A stretch of DNA of 64,000 nucleotides from Carboxylicivirga fragile. Its GTDB lineage: Bacteria; Bacteroidota; Bacteroidia; Bacteroidales; Marinilabiliaceae. Below are positions 1 through 10,610 of the stretch, piece after piece. Both the position numbers and the translations under genes were made by a program. The DNA lies in contig JAFMVD010000016.1 of assembly GCA_025499625.1 (NCBI GenBank), positions 1 to 64,000 of the forward strand, read 5' to 3'. Every line of letters begins with the position of its first letter. The first letter of the stretch is position 1. The notes below the pieces were generated by a model that had not been told where the DNA came from, did not search any database, and saw only the letters and a list, made by a program, of their open reading frames with translations.

Positions 1-60
1 ACCCCTAAATCCCCTGAAGGGGACTTAAGCCTCCACTTTAGGGGAGGTTTGGAGGGGTAG
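1..60. repeat. Palindromic C-run/G-run intergenic repeat
   Basis: The first 60 bases hold runs of CCCCT and AGGGG in opposite orientation, including the near-palindrome TCCCCTGAAGGGGA and a closing AGGGGAGGTTTGGAGGGGT. The start and end of the element (ACCCCT and AGGGGT) can pair. Elements of this look are common between genes in Bacteroidota, but I cannot name a family from one copy. It lies at the window edge, so it may be longer on the left. Confidence 0.4.
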
Positions 61-301
61 AAATAAAGGTTAAGTTTTAATCTATAAGTTGTCTGAATTT
101 TAAATTCTCTTTTGAGACAGCCTCTTTCGTCCTACTTATTACTATAAAATGCACAATAATCTGTAACAACATTACATTTACTTAATAATAAACACTATGG
201 ACCTCTTACTTAACTGTAATCTAATCAAAACAATTTCATTATAGTCGAGTAATATGCGCAATAGCAACATATTACTCGACATGAATTAGGAAAGGGTGTT
301 T
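61..301. other. Gene-free stretch downstream of susD
   Basis: No coding region is seen here. Near 103-129 there is a short GAGACAGCCTC-containing palindrome, and at 244-280 a perfect 13-bp inverted repeat listed separately. The rest is AT-rich without recognisable signals. Confidence 0.4.
244..280 (-). terminator. Hairpin downstream of susD
   Basis: GTCGAGTAATATG (244-256) and CATATTACTCGAC (268-280) form a perfect 13-bp stem with an 11-nt loop, 22 bases after the susD stop on the minus strand. The U-run that would follow in the minus-strand transcript is weak, so this may be an mRNA 3' stabiliser rather than a strong intrinsic terminator. Confidence 0.5.
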
Positions 302-2059
302 CTATTTCCAACCTGGATTCTGATCTAAATTATCATTCAAGGTTAATTCCTCGGTTGATAAAGGAGCCAGGTAATCTCTATTAGGATCAAACTCGTAACC
401 ATTCGGTAATGATTTCTGGTATGGGTCGATGTAACCATTTTCATCAACAAACACATCTACTCCAAGCGTTAATTCTGGATATAATTCAGCTTCGTAAATT
501 GCACCTAAAGGACGCTTATTCATAAAAATATGGTGAGCTCTCCAACGCGCAATATCATCCCATCTAAATCCTTCAACAGCTAATTCAATGTTACGCTCGC
601 GACGCACCTCATTAATCACAGGACTAACATCAGGATACAACCAATTCGGATCATTCTGGATGTTGTTAAGGTCTAAATTGGGCATCCCAATTCTATCGCG
701 CAATAGTTTGATACTCTTATTCACATCTGCTTGTGTAAGTGATCCTAATTCCGCTTTGGCCTCGGCAAAATTCAATAAGGCTTCACCATATCTGAAAATA
801 ATAGATGGATTTACACCCAAACCACTTGATCTATATTGTTCAGGATCAGGCAAAGCACCCTTATTGACCTGATAAGCTGTTGGACATTTACTATCTCCAG
901 TAGCATATAAATGGCTTCGCTCGTATCTTTTTAAAGTATCAGAACCTACTATCTCCATTGGCCATCCCGGCGTATAAATGGTTTGAAAAATACGTGGATC
1001 ACGGTTAGTAATTACATCTTCTATTGTTGCATCGCCTTGATACAAAGCATTGCCTGCAATAGGGTTACCATCTACACACAAATAGTCGTTAATAAATGTT
1101 TGTGTCACTCCACGTCCACCACCAATTCGTGGTAAATAGCGCTGGTGATTATGCGTTAGACTAAGTCCTAAATCATAGGCTTTCCATAACATCACCTCCG
1201 AATTACCAGCAAAGCTATATGGTTGATTAAACAGGTGCCAATAATCCCATTTAGTATCTCCCGTGGTAAAAACATTAAAGGTTCCGCCATCAATTAACGC
1301 CTCAGCAGCATCGGCAGCCGCTTGCAAAAATGCTGCACCATCTGAACCTTCAACACCAAATATAGTACCGGCGTGGTATTTCTCCCAAGTACCTTCATAT
1401 AAAGCCACACGTGATTTGTACAATTGAGCAACTTCTTTACATAGACGATTACCATCTTCTATCGGCCCTGCACTAAGGTTTTTTATCGCTTCATCTAAAT
1501 CCTTTAGAATGTTCTCAACAACAACTTTACGAGATGTTCTTTTACCAAACAATTCTTCCGACTCAGGAGAAAGAGTTTTATCAATCCAAGGCACATCGCC
1601 GTATTTTCGTACTAAATTGAAATAAAAGTACGCTCTAAAAAAATAAGCCTCGCCCACATATTGACCAACTGCATCGGCTGAAGCCGAAACGCGTGAATAG
1701 TTTTCGAGAAAATAATTGACTGCACGTATATCGTCATATCCTATTTTTTCGTCGTTGTCGTTATACTCGAATCCGCCTCGTGCCGGCACAGTTCGATAAC
1801 CAGCAATGCGGTCATCGTAACTATTGTGCAGCATATTATCGGTACCTGTATCGAACCATGTAATACCACCACTCCAAGAACCTCCATCAGAGAATCGAGG
1901 ATAAAATTGATTGGTATATAGCTTTAAATCATTTGGCGAATTCCAGTAATCATCTGCTGAAATCTTATCTAATGGTAGCTTTTTCAAGTAATCATCGCTA
2001 CATCCAAGCATGATAAACACCAGCACAATGCTTAGCAAGCTTATATTTTTAAAATTCAT
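302..2059 (-). CDS. RagB/SusD family nutrient-uptake lipoprotein
   Basis: 585 residues. Surface glycan-binding partner of the SusC-like porin encoded just upstream (19-bp gap), together forming an outer-membrane uptake complex. A lipoprotein signal peptide ends at LGC-S-D-D near residue 20; the acidic residues after the Cys resemble the Bacteroidota surface-export signal. The N-terminal SusD region has the FRAYFYFNLVRKYGDVPW helix typical of the family, and the C-terminal half has NEVRRERNIELAVEGFRWDD. Length is normal for SusD. The substrate cannot be inferred because no carbohydrate enzyme of this locus is inside the window. Confidence 0.93.
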   Translation of the reverse strand: MNFKNISLLSIVLVFIMLGCSDDYLKKLPLDKISADDYWNSPNDLKLYTNQFYPRFSDGGSWSGGITWFDTGTDNMLHNSYDDRIAGYRTVPARGGFEYNDNDEKIGYDDIRAVNYFLENYSRVSASADAVGQYVGEAYFFRAYFYFNLVRKYGDVPWIDKTLSPESEELFGKRTSRKVVVENILKDLDEAIKNLSAGPIEDGNRLCKEVAQLYKSRVALYEGTWEKYHAGTIFGVEGSDGAAFLQAAADAAEALIDGGTFNVFTTGDTKWDYWHLFNQPYSFAGNSEVMLWKAYDLGLSLTHNHQRYLPRIGGGRGVTQTFINDYLCVDGNPIAGNALYQGDATIEDVITNRDPRIFQTIYTPGWPMEIVGSDTLKRYERSHLYATGDSKCPTAYQVNKGALPDPEQYRSSGLGVNPSIIFRYGEALLNFAEAKAELGSLTQADVNKSIKLLRDRIGMPNLDLNNIQNDPNWLYPDVSPVINEVRRERNIELAVEGFRWDDIARWRAHHIFMNKRPLGAIYEAELYPELTLGVDVFVDENGYIDPYQKSLPNGYEFDPNRDYLAPLSTEELTLNDNLDQNPGWK

Positions 2060-2077
2060 AATATCTTCGTTAAGTGA

Positions 2078-5000
2078 TTAAAATGTTACGTTAACTCCCA
2101 TAGATACTACCTTAGAAAGTGGATATATTTTTCCACTACCATATCTACCACCAAGTGCTTCCGGATCAAATAGTTTACTCAACTTGGTAAATGTCAATAG
2201 GTTTTCTCCCGATACATATAAGCGCACCTTCGAAAGCTTGACTTTACTTGTCCAGTTGCCACGAAGCGTATAACCCAATTGAATATTTTTCAAGCGCAAA
2301 TAAGCTGCATTTTGCAGATACTTGGTTTGCTCTCTGGTGTTTTTCAAGTGTTCACCTTGCAAATAAGGTCTTGGGTAATAAGCATCTGTGTTTTCAGGAG
2401 TCCAGTAATCCATGTGATCCTCGAAATAACTGTTTTGCCACATGCTACCTCTAAATCCATAAAATACATTGGTATAACGTGAGAAAATCCAGTCGCGCTT
2501 AGCAACACCTTGCCAAAACATATTAAAATCAAACCCCTTATAGTTCAATCCAATGGATAAGCCATAATTTAAGCGAGGCGTTGTATTACCAATAACTTTT
2601 TTATCACCTGGATTATCAACGGTATCATCTCCCCAATTAATAACACCATCTCCATTTAAATCCTGAAACTTTATATCTCCTCCTTGCCAGCGACTATGAA
2701 AAGCTGTTTGATCGTGCCAATCATCACCTGTTTCTCCTTCTTTAAAGAAACCGGCCGTTTCATAACCCCATATCTCACCATGCTCCTGTCCCGAGTACCA
2801 ATTATTCAAAGTTTTAGTTGGATTACTGTAATCGCTTATCACCGTTTTATTATCACCTAATACACCTCGTACATTGTATGACAAGTTGCCAATGCGATCT
2901 TTCCATGTCAACACTAATTCAAAACCTTTGGTTTCAAGTGTAGCATTGTTTATTAATGGAGGGCTGGCACCAAGCACATCTGGCAGAGACTGTGAAGGCC
3001 CTATCATATCGCTTGTAGTTCGCTTATACCAGTCAAAATTTAATCCCAACCTATGATTTAAAAAGGCAGCATCTAATCCAATATTTAATGTGGTTGATGT
3101 CTCCCATGTTAATGCAGGACTAATCAATCCAGGAGCTCCAGTGTAAACAGGACGCTCTCCCGCAACTATCCATGGTAAGTTGGTACTAACAGGTAATGTC
3201 TCATAGTAACGGAAATAATCGCCAACCGTACCTTTTGAATAATCATGATTTCCTAAGGATCCATATGATCCTCTGAATTTCAAACTATTAACATAAAGCT
3301 CAATTGGCTCCCAAAAATCTTCTTTTGAGATATTATATCCAATGGATCCAGATGGAAAGAAACCCCATTGTGTATCAGCATTACCAAACAGAGATGAACC
3401 ATCGTAGCGCGCATTAAACTCGACCAAATATTTCTCCTTGAAATTATAAGTAAATCGTCCAAAAACACCTTGCGTTGCCCAGTGTGTCCATTGATCTCCT
3501 CCTGTAAGTTGCCCTGTAGCAGTGCTTATAGAAGGTACTTTATCGGTAACCAATTCAGCACGTTTCAGGTTGCCTCTACTGTATTCTTTCAACTCCTCTT
3601 CATAACCTACCAACACATTAAAGGTGTGCTCATTGATTTCCTTAAAATAAGATGACACAACATTTAACATATGGTAATCGTCGCTTTGAAAACTGGCTTC
3701 GAAGGAATTCGGATTATTAAAAGTTGTATATGTTTCTCCAACCACGTTTGTTCCATAGGTAGTGGCTAAATGACTTTTTTGCTTATAACTAGAGTTATTC
3801 CAACTATAATTCACTCTAGTCTTCCACCCTTCAATCGGCTCCAATTCGCCACTGAATGTCACCCAAAAATCATCTGAAAAACGCTCACGATCACCTGATT
3901 CATCAATTAATTGTATATTGTTATCTGACGAACGCTCACCATTAGGTAAATAAAGCGGATTCATTGGCCAGTTACGAGAAAACTGATGATGAATAATATC
4001 ACGATTATATCCACCCCATGCGTTTGGCCACACATTTTTTGTACGTGTATACTTGGTGTTTACTCCAAAATTAAACCAATCAGTTACCTGAGCATCAATT
4101 CTGGCTGACATGTTATACCTCGAATAGTTATCATTACCAAAATCAAGTTGTCCATCTTGTGAATAAAACCCTGCTGATGTATAATACGAAACCTTATCGC
4201 CTGCGCCACTTAAACTAATATCATGTTTTTGGCGAGCACTCCAATCTTTATAATAGATGTCCATCCAATCATTATTGGCATTACCCTTTGTCCACGTACC
4301 CCAACTGGTAGGGTCGGCAGGATCAGGAATGGTTTCATCTGTCATAGAACCATCCAGGTAGGCTTGTATTCGCCCCAATGTTTCATCATCAATTACAGGT
4401 CCTAAGCCAGAATTCTCAGCAGCCTTATTCATTGCCAATGCCGCATCCATCGAATTGGCTCCCTTGGGAAGATTTGTTGGTGCTGCCCAAGCAAAATTGT
4501 TTGAGTAGGTAACCGATGGCTTAGTGCCTTTTTTACCTTTCTTTGTGGTGATTAAAACAACTCCATAAGGTGCTCGTGCTCCATAGATAGCCGAAGCTGC
4601 TGCATCCTTTAATATCGAAATACTCTCAATATCATCAGGATTCAAATTTTGAATATCCATTGGCACTCCATCCACCAAAATATAAGGACTATCGTTACCA
4701 TTAATACTTCCAACCCCACGAATGTTCCACGATGAACCTGCTCCGGGCTCTCCACCTGCATCAGTAGTGGAAATATTCAGACTAGGTGCTACACCTTGAA
4801 TAGCTTGCGCTACATTAGCCACTGGTCGATTTTCCAAATCTTTGGCTGATACTACATCAACACCACCCGTTAAATTAACTTTCTTTTGGGTACCATAACC
4901 AACAACTACTACTTCTTCAAGCCCCTGCACGTCATCCTTCAACACAACAGAAATAATTGTTTGATTACTTACATCAATCTCCTGTGTCATCATTCCAATG

Positions 5001-5278
5001 AAGGAAAATACAAGTGAATTAATTTCTGCAGGCACGGATAGCATAAACTTCCCATCCAAATCGGTTATAGTACCTTCACTTGTACCTTTAAGAATTACAG
5101 ATACACCTGGTAGAGTTGCACCTGTTGCATCAAGCACTTCTCCCGTAACAGTTCTAGCTTGCTGGGCAAACATACTTGAACACACAATAAACATTAATAA
5201 AAATGCTCTAATCCGCCTAATTAAATTTGGCGGCAACAGTTTTTGCTTTAATGAAAAACCTGTTCGATTTTTTTTCAT
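2078..5278 (-). CDS. SusC/RagA-type TonB-dependent outer-membrane transporter
   Basis: 1066 residues. Signal peptide, then a carboxypeptidase-regulatory-like domain (about 42-115, VTGEVLDATGATLPGVSV), a TonB-box-like stretch VVVVGYGTQKK, a plug domain (about 130-250, SILKDAAASAIYGARAPYGVV) and a 22-strand-type barrel ending in VTF with a terminal Phe. It imports oligosaccharides with TonB energy in complex with the downstream SusD. It is the first gene of the pair; the hybrid two-component regulator lies upstream in the same direction and is a likely controller. Confidence 0.95.
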   Translation of the reverse strand: MKKNRTGFSLKQKLLPPNLIRRIRAFLLMFIVCSSMFAQQARTVTGEVLDATGATLPGVSVILKGTSEGTITDLDGKFMLSVPAEINSLVFSFIGMMTQEIDVSNQTIISVVLKDDVQGLEEVVVVGYGTQKKVNLTGGVDVVSAKDLENRPVANVAQAIQGVAPSLNISTTDAGGEPGAGSSWNIRGVGSINGNDSPYILVDGVPMDIQNLNPDDIESISILKDAAASAIYGARAPYGVVLITTKKGKKGTKPSVTYSNNFAWAAPTNLPKGANSMDAALAMNKAAENSGLGPVIDDETLGRIQAYLDGSMTDETIPDPADPTSWGTWTKGNANNDWMDIYYKDWSARQKHDISLSGAGDKVSYYTSAGFYSQDGQLDFGNDNYSRYNMSARIDAQVTDWFNFGVNTKYTRTKNVWPNAWGGYNRDIIHHQFSRNWPMNPLYLPNGERSSDNNIQLIDESGDRERFSDDFWVTFSGELEPIEGWKTRVNYSWNNSSYKQKSHLATTYGTNVVGETYTTFNNPNSFEASFQSDDYHMLNVVSSYFKEINEHTFNVLVGYEEELKEYSRGNLKRAELVTDKVPSISTATGQLTGGDQWTHWATQGVFGRFTYNFKEKYLVEFNARYDGSSLFGNADTQWGFFPSGSIGYNISKEDFWEPIELYVNSLKFRGSYGSLGNHDYSKGTVGDYFRYYETLPVSTNLPWIVAGERPVYTGAPGLISPALTWETSTTLNIGLDAAFLNHRLGLNFDWYKRTTSDMIGPSQSLPDVLGASPPLINNATLETKGFELVLTWKDRIGNLSYNVRGVLGDNKTVISDYSNPTKTLNNWYSGQEHGEIWGYETAGFFKEGETGDDWHDQTAFHSRWQGGDIKFQDLNGDGVINWGDDTVDNPGDKKVIGNTTPRLNYGLSIGLNYKGFDFNMFWQGVAKRDWIFSRYTNVFYGFRGSMWQNSYFEDHMDYWTPENTDAYYPRPYLQGEHLKNTREQTKYLQNAAYLRLKNIQLGYTLRGNWTSKVKLSKVRLYVSGENLLTFTKLSKLFDPEALGGRYGSGKIYPLSKVVSMGVNVTF

Positions 5279-5663
5279 ACAAATAGATATTTTTCGTTAA
5301 TATTTTATAAAGCTGCCCTCTTTCAAAGGCATACCTCAAAGCGTAAATATCTGTATGAGAAAACATTGATCAATCCATTTTTATCTACTTAAAATTTGAT
5401 TTTGTACACAATTGCAAAAAATGGATAAATTCAAAAGTAAGTCGTACAAAGTTTAAAACTCATCACGTTTACTTTCTGCTATTAATTAAATATCTATTAC
5501 AAAATGAGAGCTAATACCAATTGTATTCCAAAATAATTGATAAATCATTTTGCTAATTACAATGGTTAATACCGATACAAAACCACAGATTGATTTTTTA
5601 TCAATCGTTTTGGTTTGTAATCGGTATAACAACAAACTATAGCATCATTTGAAGGAAGTGTCA
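5279..5663. other. susC leader/promoter region with inverted repeats
   Basis: 385 bases without a gene. The half nearer the regulator gene holds two stacked imperfect palindromes (see the terminator entry). The half nearer susC should carry the susC promoter, but I see no exact TAnnTTTG box, only TA-CGC-TTTG in the minus-strand sense near 5340, one base too long. Confidence 0.4.
5511..5630 (-). terminator. Double palindrome downstream of the hybrid regulator gene
   Basis: Around 5570-5630 the arms TACCGATACAAAACC...GATTGAT and ATCAATCG...GGTTTGTAATCGGTA pair around a T-run, giving a long imperfect hairpin after the minus-strand regulator gene. A second, weaker palindrome starts with ATACCAATTGTATT at about 5515. 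The ends resemble the palindrome at 14039-14065, so it may be a repeat that doubles as a terminator. Confidence 0.5.
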
Positions 5664-8600
5664 CTAACTATTATAACACCTATCTTCATAATGTTTACGA
5701 TATTGTAGAGGCGACATTTTATAGTATCGCTTAAAAACAGTACTAAAATAGGACGGGTCGGAGAAACCACACTCGTAGGCAATCTCTGATACATTTATTG
5801 GGCTTGATACAATAATCTTAGCTGCCTTCTGTAAGCGAATATTCAATATAAAATCTTTAACAGGTTTACCAGCAATGGCACTAATTTTATTGTACACCAA
5901 GGTACGGCTCATCCCCATTTCTTCCACAAAGTGTGAAACCTTAAAGTCTGCATTATCAATATGGCGCTCAACAATAGCAATGGCTTGCTCTAAAAACTGA
6001 TTATCCAAATCGGTACTTGTTAATTCCTGTGGCAACAACTCCGGATCGCTCTCAAAGCGCTTTTGTAATAATTGTCGGTTACGAATAAGTGAAGCCAACT
6101 GCAACTTTAACAAGGATAAATCGAACGGTTTAGACACATAGGCATCGGCACCGCTCTGGTAACCCTCAGCCTTATCTTCAAACATACTTTTGGCCGTTAA
6201 TAATATCACTGGTATATGACTTGTTCTAATATCATTTTTCAACTGCCGGCATAATTCAAAGCCATTAACTTCGGGCATCATAACATCAGAAATAATTAAA
6301 TCTGGCAATTCTTTATGGGCCAAAGTGAAACCATCCTTGCCATCACTCGCCTCTAGCACATGATAGCTTTCTGATAGAGCATTACTTAAATACTCTCTTA
6401 GTTCATGTTCATCCTCAACAATTAAAACTTTCTCTTTATTATTTAGCTCAATCCTGTTGAGCTGAACAGCATCAACCACTTTTTCATCGGATGGCACAAT
6501 ATTATTAGCTTCAACAGCTAGCTCTGTAGCAGAACTATTCTCTTGCTTAATGGGAAACTGAAGCTTAAAAGAAGTACCCTTTCCAAGTTCACTGCTTACG
6601 CCTATTGAACCACCATGCAATTCGGTAAGGTGTTTTGACAATGATAATCCAATGCCTGTACCTTTTATGCCTGTTTCTACCTGATAATAGCGATCAAAAA
6701 TTCGATTAACCTCCTCATCAGATATTCCTATTCCGCAATCGCTAATTTCTAATGATAGGAGATTAGTAGATGATTGTATATTAACAGTAACGATATCTCC
6801 TGATTGAGAAAACTTAATTGCGTTAGAAATTAAGTTTGTTAATATTTTAATGAATTTATCCTTATCCAATTCTATCCACAACTCAGTTTGATCAGCACTA
6901 AGTTCAACACTAACCCCTTGTAGCTTTGTATAATAATCGAAATAATTAATTATTTCTTTGCACACAAAAATACAATCGAAACGCGACAAGTTCAATTTCA
7001 AAGTGGAGGTTTCTGTCTTTCTAAATTCAAGTAATTGCTCAATTAAATCAATCATTCGTCGAACATTACGATACAAAGACGGCAAAGCCTTACGCACTTC
7101 TTCATCCGACGCCTCTTTAGTAATAAGATGCTTTAATGGACTGTATATTAACGTTAAGGGTGTTTTTATTTCATGCGAAATATTAGTAAAAAAACTTAGT
7201 TTCTGTTGGTTAATGGCTTCCAACTGTTCCTGTTTTGATGTCTCTAAATCCAACTTGTGCTTTAGTTTTAAACGCACAAGGCTTTCTCGCCATATCAGCA
7301 CAACTATAAAGCCAATTATAATTACCAACACTATAAAAAACCATGTTGTTTGGTACCATGGTGGTAGAATCTGGATATTAATACGGGCAACTTCGGTGTT
7401 CCATTGCCCTGTTTTATTGGTAGACTTAACTTTAAAAACATATTCTCCTGGTGGAAGATTTGTATATGTTGCCGAATTTGCTGTACCGGTGTGCCACAGA
7501 TTTTCGAAATTCTGTAAGGTGTAGGCGTATTCGGTATATTCTTCAAAGGGATAATTAAAGTTATTAAACTCAAACTTGTAAATACCTGAGGTGTAATTCA
7601 TAATTATTGACGCATCTTCCTTAACGTCGATAACAATACTGGTATCAAGAATACTTCTATCTTTTGTATTTAATAAAGATAAAGATGTAATTACAGGTCG
7701 GTTAGCTATACTATCAGCTTCAATATTTTCAGGTATAAAAAAAGTAATGCCGTTATTACTTCCCATATAAAGTCGTTCATCCAAGGATCTCAAAACAGCA
7801 CCATGTCGATATTCAATACTTCCATCTTCACTTAAGGTTCTGAATGAAGCTAGTTCAGTAATAAGACCACTCTTATCTACTTTTAACAGTTCATCGTTTG
7901 TCCCCACCCACAACTGATTTCTCAGATCCATATATAAAGAAGAATACAGTTTATTCATCTTGCTGGAACCTTCAACATATTCGCTTATACTTTTTGAATC
8001 AGTATTATAATAAAGCAGAGCCTTGTCTGTACCAAATATCAAATTGCCAAATTTATCTTCTACAACTGAATAAATTTCAATCCCATTAACCTCACGATCC
8101 TCTGTTAACATGACCTTATCAACAAACCTATTTTCCTTTAATGAATAAGCAAACATTCCACCAACGCTGGTAAACCAGATTAAGTCAGCAGAACTTTCAT
8201 AGGCGGTGTAATAAATCGGAAATATTCCATCAAAAAAAGATTCATGACCAAAACGTTCAAAGGTATTTTTCGCAATATTAATTTTAACCAAACTACCATC
8301 CGAGATCCATATGTTCCCTTTAGTATCCTTAAAAATTTTGTGTCTTACATCTTTTCTAATATTCCTGAATAAATGGTTTTCATCAGCACTTCTGAACTGC
8401 TTAGTTGTTTTGTTAAAAAAATACAATCCCTTTTGATAGGAAGCCACAAGCAAATCTCTTTCGGAATAATCCAAAATAGATGTCACAATGAGGACATCTT
8501 CAGATGAATAATACTCAAACGAATTCAATTTTCTATTGAGAAGATTAAGTCCACCTCCATCAGTTCCAATCCATAATTTGTTTTTATTCTCCTCTTCAAA

Positions 8601-9668
8601 ACAAAGTATCGATTTATCAGAAGGCCCGGTCGTCAGCATTCTATTGTAGCGGTAATAATTAATTCCTGAATTATATAATATTAAAGCACCACAACGTACG
8701 GTACCGATAACCGCTGTTTTCTCATTGATAAAATGAATCTTTTTAACAGAGTTTTCAGGTAAAATGTCATTTGCTCTCTGTCCAGCTACTAGCCTATTCA
8801 GTATCTTAAGGTTATGGTCAACAATAAAAATTCCACCATAATCAGATGTCACCCATATTGTATTATCATATTTATTTTCTTTCAAATCAAGATATATCTG
8901 CGATTTGAAAATTGAATTAGCCAAAGATATTCTTTCCAAAACAACACCTTCTTTTGATATCTTCATGACATCATCGTAGGTGGTCAGGTAATAAAACATC
9001 CCTATTTTTTGTAGAGTCGAATAGTGTTTAGAGTCCAGGTTTATAAATTTGTGCAATGCACCTGTCTGCACATCAAGTTTAAAAACTCCTTCCTCATCTA
9101 TTAAAATTAAGAATGAGTTTTCATCGTATTCGACACAATTTAATATCCTGATTCTTGATGACTGAAATTCAATACTTGTTTTTAATTCTATAGTGAAAAC
9201 AGTATCATCTCTTTTATCGTAAAAATGGATATTAAGCCGACTATCGGGAAACACTACATGGGTTTCATTCTCAAAAATTGTTTCAACACGTATATCCTTT
9301 TCTAGTTGAAATGGGTTTCTTACAAATGTATTCTTTACCCGGTCATACAAGCATAATCCTCGTGAAGTGCATACCCATAAGTTTTCTAGAGCATCCTCAT
9401 AAATATTAACGATATAATCACTTGACAAAGAAGAAACATCATTAATATCGCTATAGTATCGCTCTATATCTCTACCATCGTATCTGTTTAAACCAAAATC
9501 AGTACCAAGCCAAATATTACCAACTTTATCAACACAGATACCATTGATCGAACTTTGCGATAAACCGGTTAGGCCACTAATTTGCTTGATGTTATAATCC
9601 TGACATACAGAATTGGAATGACAGAATAATAAAATGATTACTAATATTGATATGATTGACCTTTTCAT
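5664..9668 (-). CDS. Hybrid two-component system sensor/regulator (HTCS)
   Basis: 1334 residues, a complete signalling path in one inner-membrane protein. Signal peptide; periplasmic propeller repeats (about 25-690, repeated GNIWLGTDFGLNRYD-like blades); Y_Y_Y domain (about 700-770); membrane helix near 776-800; histidine kinase with phospho-acceptor in FFTNISHEIKTPLTL (about 831); ATPase domain with N box LTNLISNAIKFS and GTGIGLSLS; receiver domain with VLIVEDE and phospho-Asp in IISDVMMP (about 1128); C-terminal AraC helix-turn-helix with IAYECGFSDPSYFS (about 1293). All catalytic motifs look intact. Such proteins sense a glycan fragment and activate the neighbouring susCD genes; here the likely target is the pair just downstream. 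Confidence 0.96.
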   Translation of the reverse strand: MKRSIISILVIILLFCHSNSVCQDYNIKQISGLTGLSQSSINGICVDKVGNIWLGTDFGLNRYDGRDIERYYSDINDVSSLSSDYIVNIYEDALENLWVCTSRGLCLYDRVKNTFVRNPFQLEKDIRVETIFENETHVVFPDSRLNIHFYDKRDDTVFTIELKTSIEFQSSRIRILNCVEYDENSFLILIDEEGVFKLDVQTGALHKFINLDSKHYSTLQKIGMFYYLTTYDDVMKISKEGVVLERISLANSIFKSQIYLDLKENKYDNTIWVTSDYGGIFIVDHNLKILNRLVAGQRANDILPENSVKKIHFINEKTAVIGTVRCGALILYNSGINYYRYNRMLTTGPSDKSILCFEEENKNKLWIGTDGGGLNLLNRKLNSFEYYSSEDVLIVTSILDYSERDLLVASYQKGLYFFNKTTKQFRSADENHLFRNIRKDVRHKIFKDTKGNIWISDGSLVKINIAKNTFERFGHESFFDGIFPIYYTAYESSADLIWFTSVGGMFAYSLKENRFVDKVMLTEDREVNGIEIYSVVEDKFGNLIFGTDKALLYYNTDSKSISEYVEGSSKMNKLYSSLYMDLRNQLWVGTNDELLKVDKSGLITELASFRTLSEDGSIEYRHGAVLRSLDERLYMGSNNGITFFIPENIEADSIANRPVITSLSLLNTKDRSILDTSIVIDVKEDASIIMNYTSGIYKFEFNNFNYPFEEYTEYAYTLQNFENLWHTGTANSATYTNLPPGEYVFKVKSTNKTGQWNTEVARINIQILPPWYQTTWFFIVLVIIIGFIVVLIWRESLVRLKLKHKLDLETSKQEQLEAINQQKLSFFTNISHEIKTPLTLIYSPLKHLITKEASDEEVRKALPSLYRNVRRMIDLIEQLLEFRKTETSTLKLNLSRFDCIFVCKEIINYFDYYTKLQGVSVELSADQTELWIELDKDKFIKILTNLISNAIKFSQSGDIVTVNIQSSTNLLSLEISDCGIGISDEEVNRIFDRYYQVETGIKGTGIGLSLSKHLTELHGGSIGVSSELGKGTSFKLQFPIKQENSSATELAVEANNIVPSDEKVVDAVQLNRIELNNKEKVLIVEDEHELREYLSNALSESYHVLEASDGKDGFTLAHKELPDLIISDVMMPEVNGFELCRQLKNDIRTSHIPVILLTAKSMFEDKAEGYQSGADAYVSKPFDLSLLKLQLASLIRNRQLLQKRFESDPELLPQELTSTDLDNQFLEQAIAIVERHIDNADFKVSHFVEEMGMSRTLVYNKISAIAGKPVKDFILNIRLQKAAKIIVSSPINVSEIAYECGFSDPSYFSTVFKRYYKMSPLQYRKHYEDRCYNS

Positions 9669-10265
9669 GTGTCTATATTATACTTTTTAATGTCACATGG
9701 AACTCGCCTCAATAGTCATCGTCCTGTGTGAGAAAATTATTCTCATGGCTCGTTTCATATGATTATATTTTCTCTCAATGATCACCATACAACCTCGTTT
9801 AGAGAATATTAAGTGAAAGAAACTAATATACATGTCCGATTTATAACTCAATACCTTGCTTATGCTGTTCGTTTAAAGAAGTAATCTTTATTTAGGCTAC
9901 AAAATCTATAAATGCAATATAACTCATAAAGGTATACGTACCTGAATTTAAATAAACTAAATCTAAGTTGATATGTGAACAAATATAACAAATTATAATT
10001 GTGCACGAGCACATTTTAAAATAAAATCATAATTAATTAAATCAAAAGCCTTGATAATTAAACCATAGCTGCTATCCACAATCTTATTGTTAACAAATTA
10101 AGACTAATACAAAATTCAATAATACTAATTGTGGATTCAATTCAAGAATGGGAGCAGAAATCGCTATTCCAAAATGTGGTGAGGTATATTAAGAAGAACT
10201 ATTACTTTCTGCCTATACTTTGCCATAAAAACAAAAAACCTCTCAGACTAATCTGAAAGGTTTTG
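9669..10265. other. Gene-free stretch upstream of the HTCS gene
   Basis: About 600 AT-rich bases with no convincing ORF. Seen: GAGAAAATTATTCTC at 9730-9744, a perfect 5-bp inverted repeat about 60 bases upstream of the HTCS start and a possible operator, and TGTGC-ACGA-GCACA near 9992. The function of the remainder is not apparent. Confidence 0.4.
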
Positions 10266-10339
10266 TACCGAGAGGCGGGCTTGAACCGCCGACCTCAGGA
10301 TTATGAATCCTGCGCTCTAACCAGCTGAGCTACCTCGGC
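10266..10339 (-). tRNA. tRNA-Met (anticodon CAT)
   Basis: On the minus strand a 74-nt cloverleaf fits: acceptor GCCGAGG/TCTCGGT (with a G1-U72 wobble), D-arm GCTC...GAGC, anticodon stem CAGGA/TCCTG with loop TTCATAA, T-arm GGCGG-TTCAAGC-CCGCC, discriminator A. CCA is not encoded. The anticodon stem lacks the three G-C pairs of the initiator, so it is an elongator Met tRNA, or the Ile tRNA whose CAT is modified to lysidine; sequence alone does not decide. Confidence 0.93.
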
Positions 10340-10610
10340 ATTTGCTTGGAGATTGTTGTGACACCCTTGTGTCTCTCCTTTTTTGCGGTTGCAAATGTAA
10401 GAGAAATACCCCTAATACACCAACAAAAACACAAAATATTTTTCTACTTTTTATAAACTAACTGAATTATAGACTCATAAAAAACTCATTCGTTTGACAC
10501 TAAATTTAATCTTTGTTGAAATACGCCAAATTGCATCGCTTATTTGATTTTATTTCCCGAAGAATTCTGTTATATTGTGAGCTCATACATTTAATCAAAA
10601 CAGACTAGAC

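Noticed and set aside
1-129. Insertion-sequence end at the left edge
   Set aside because: Palindromic C/G runs and a GAGACAGCCTC motif are suggestive, but no transposase or target duplication is visible.
6958-7524. 188-residue plus-strand ORF inside the HTCS gene
   Set aside because: It is antisense to an intact, motif-rich kinase gene and has no family-like sequence; shadow frame.
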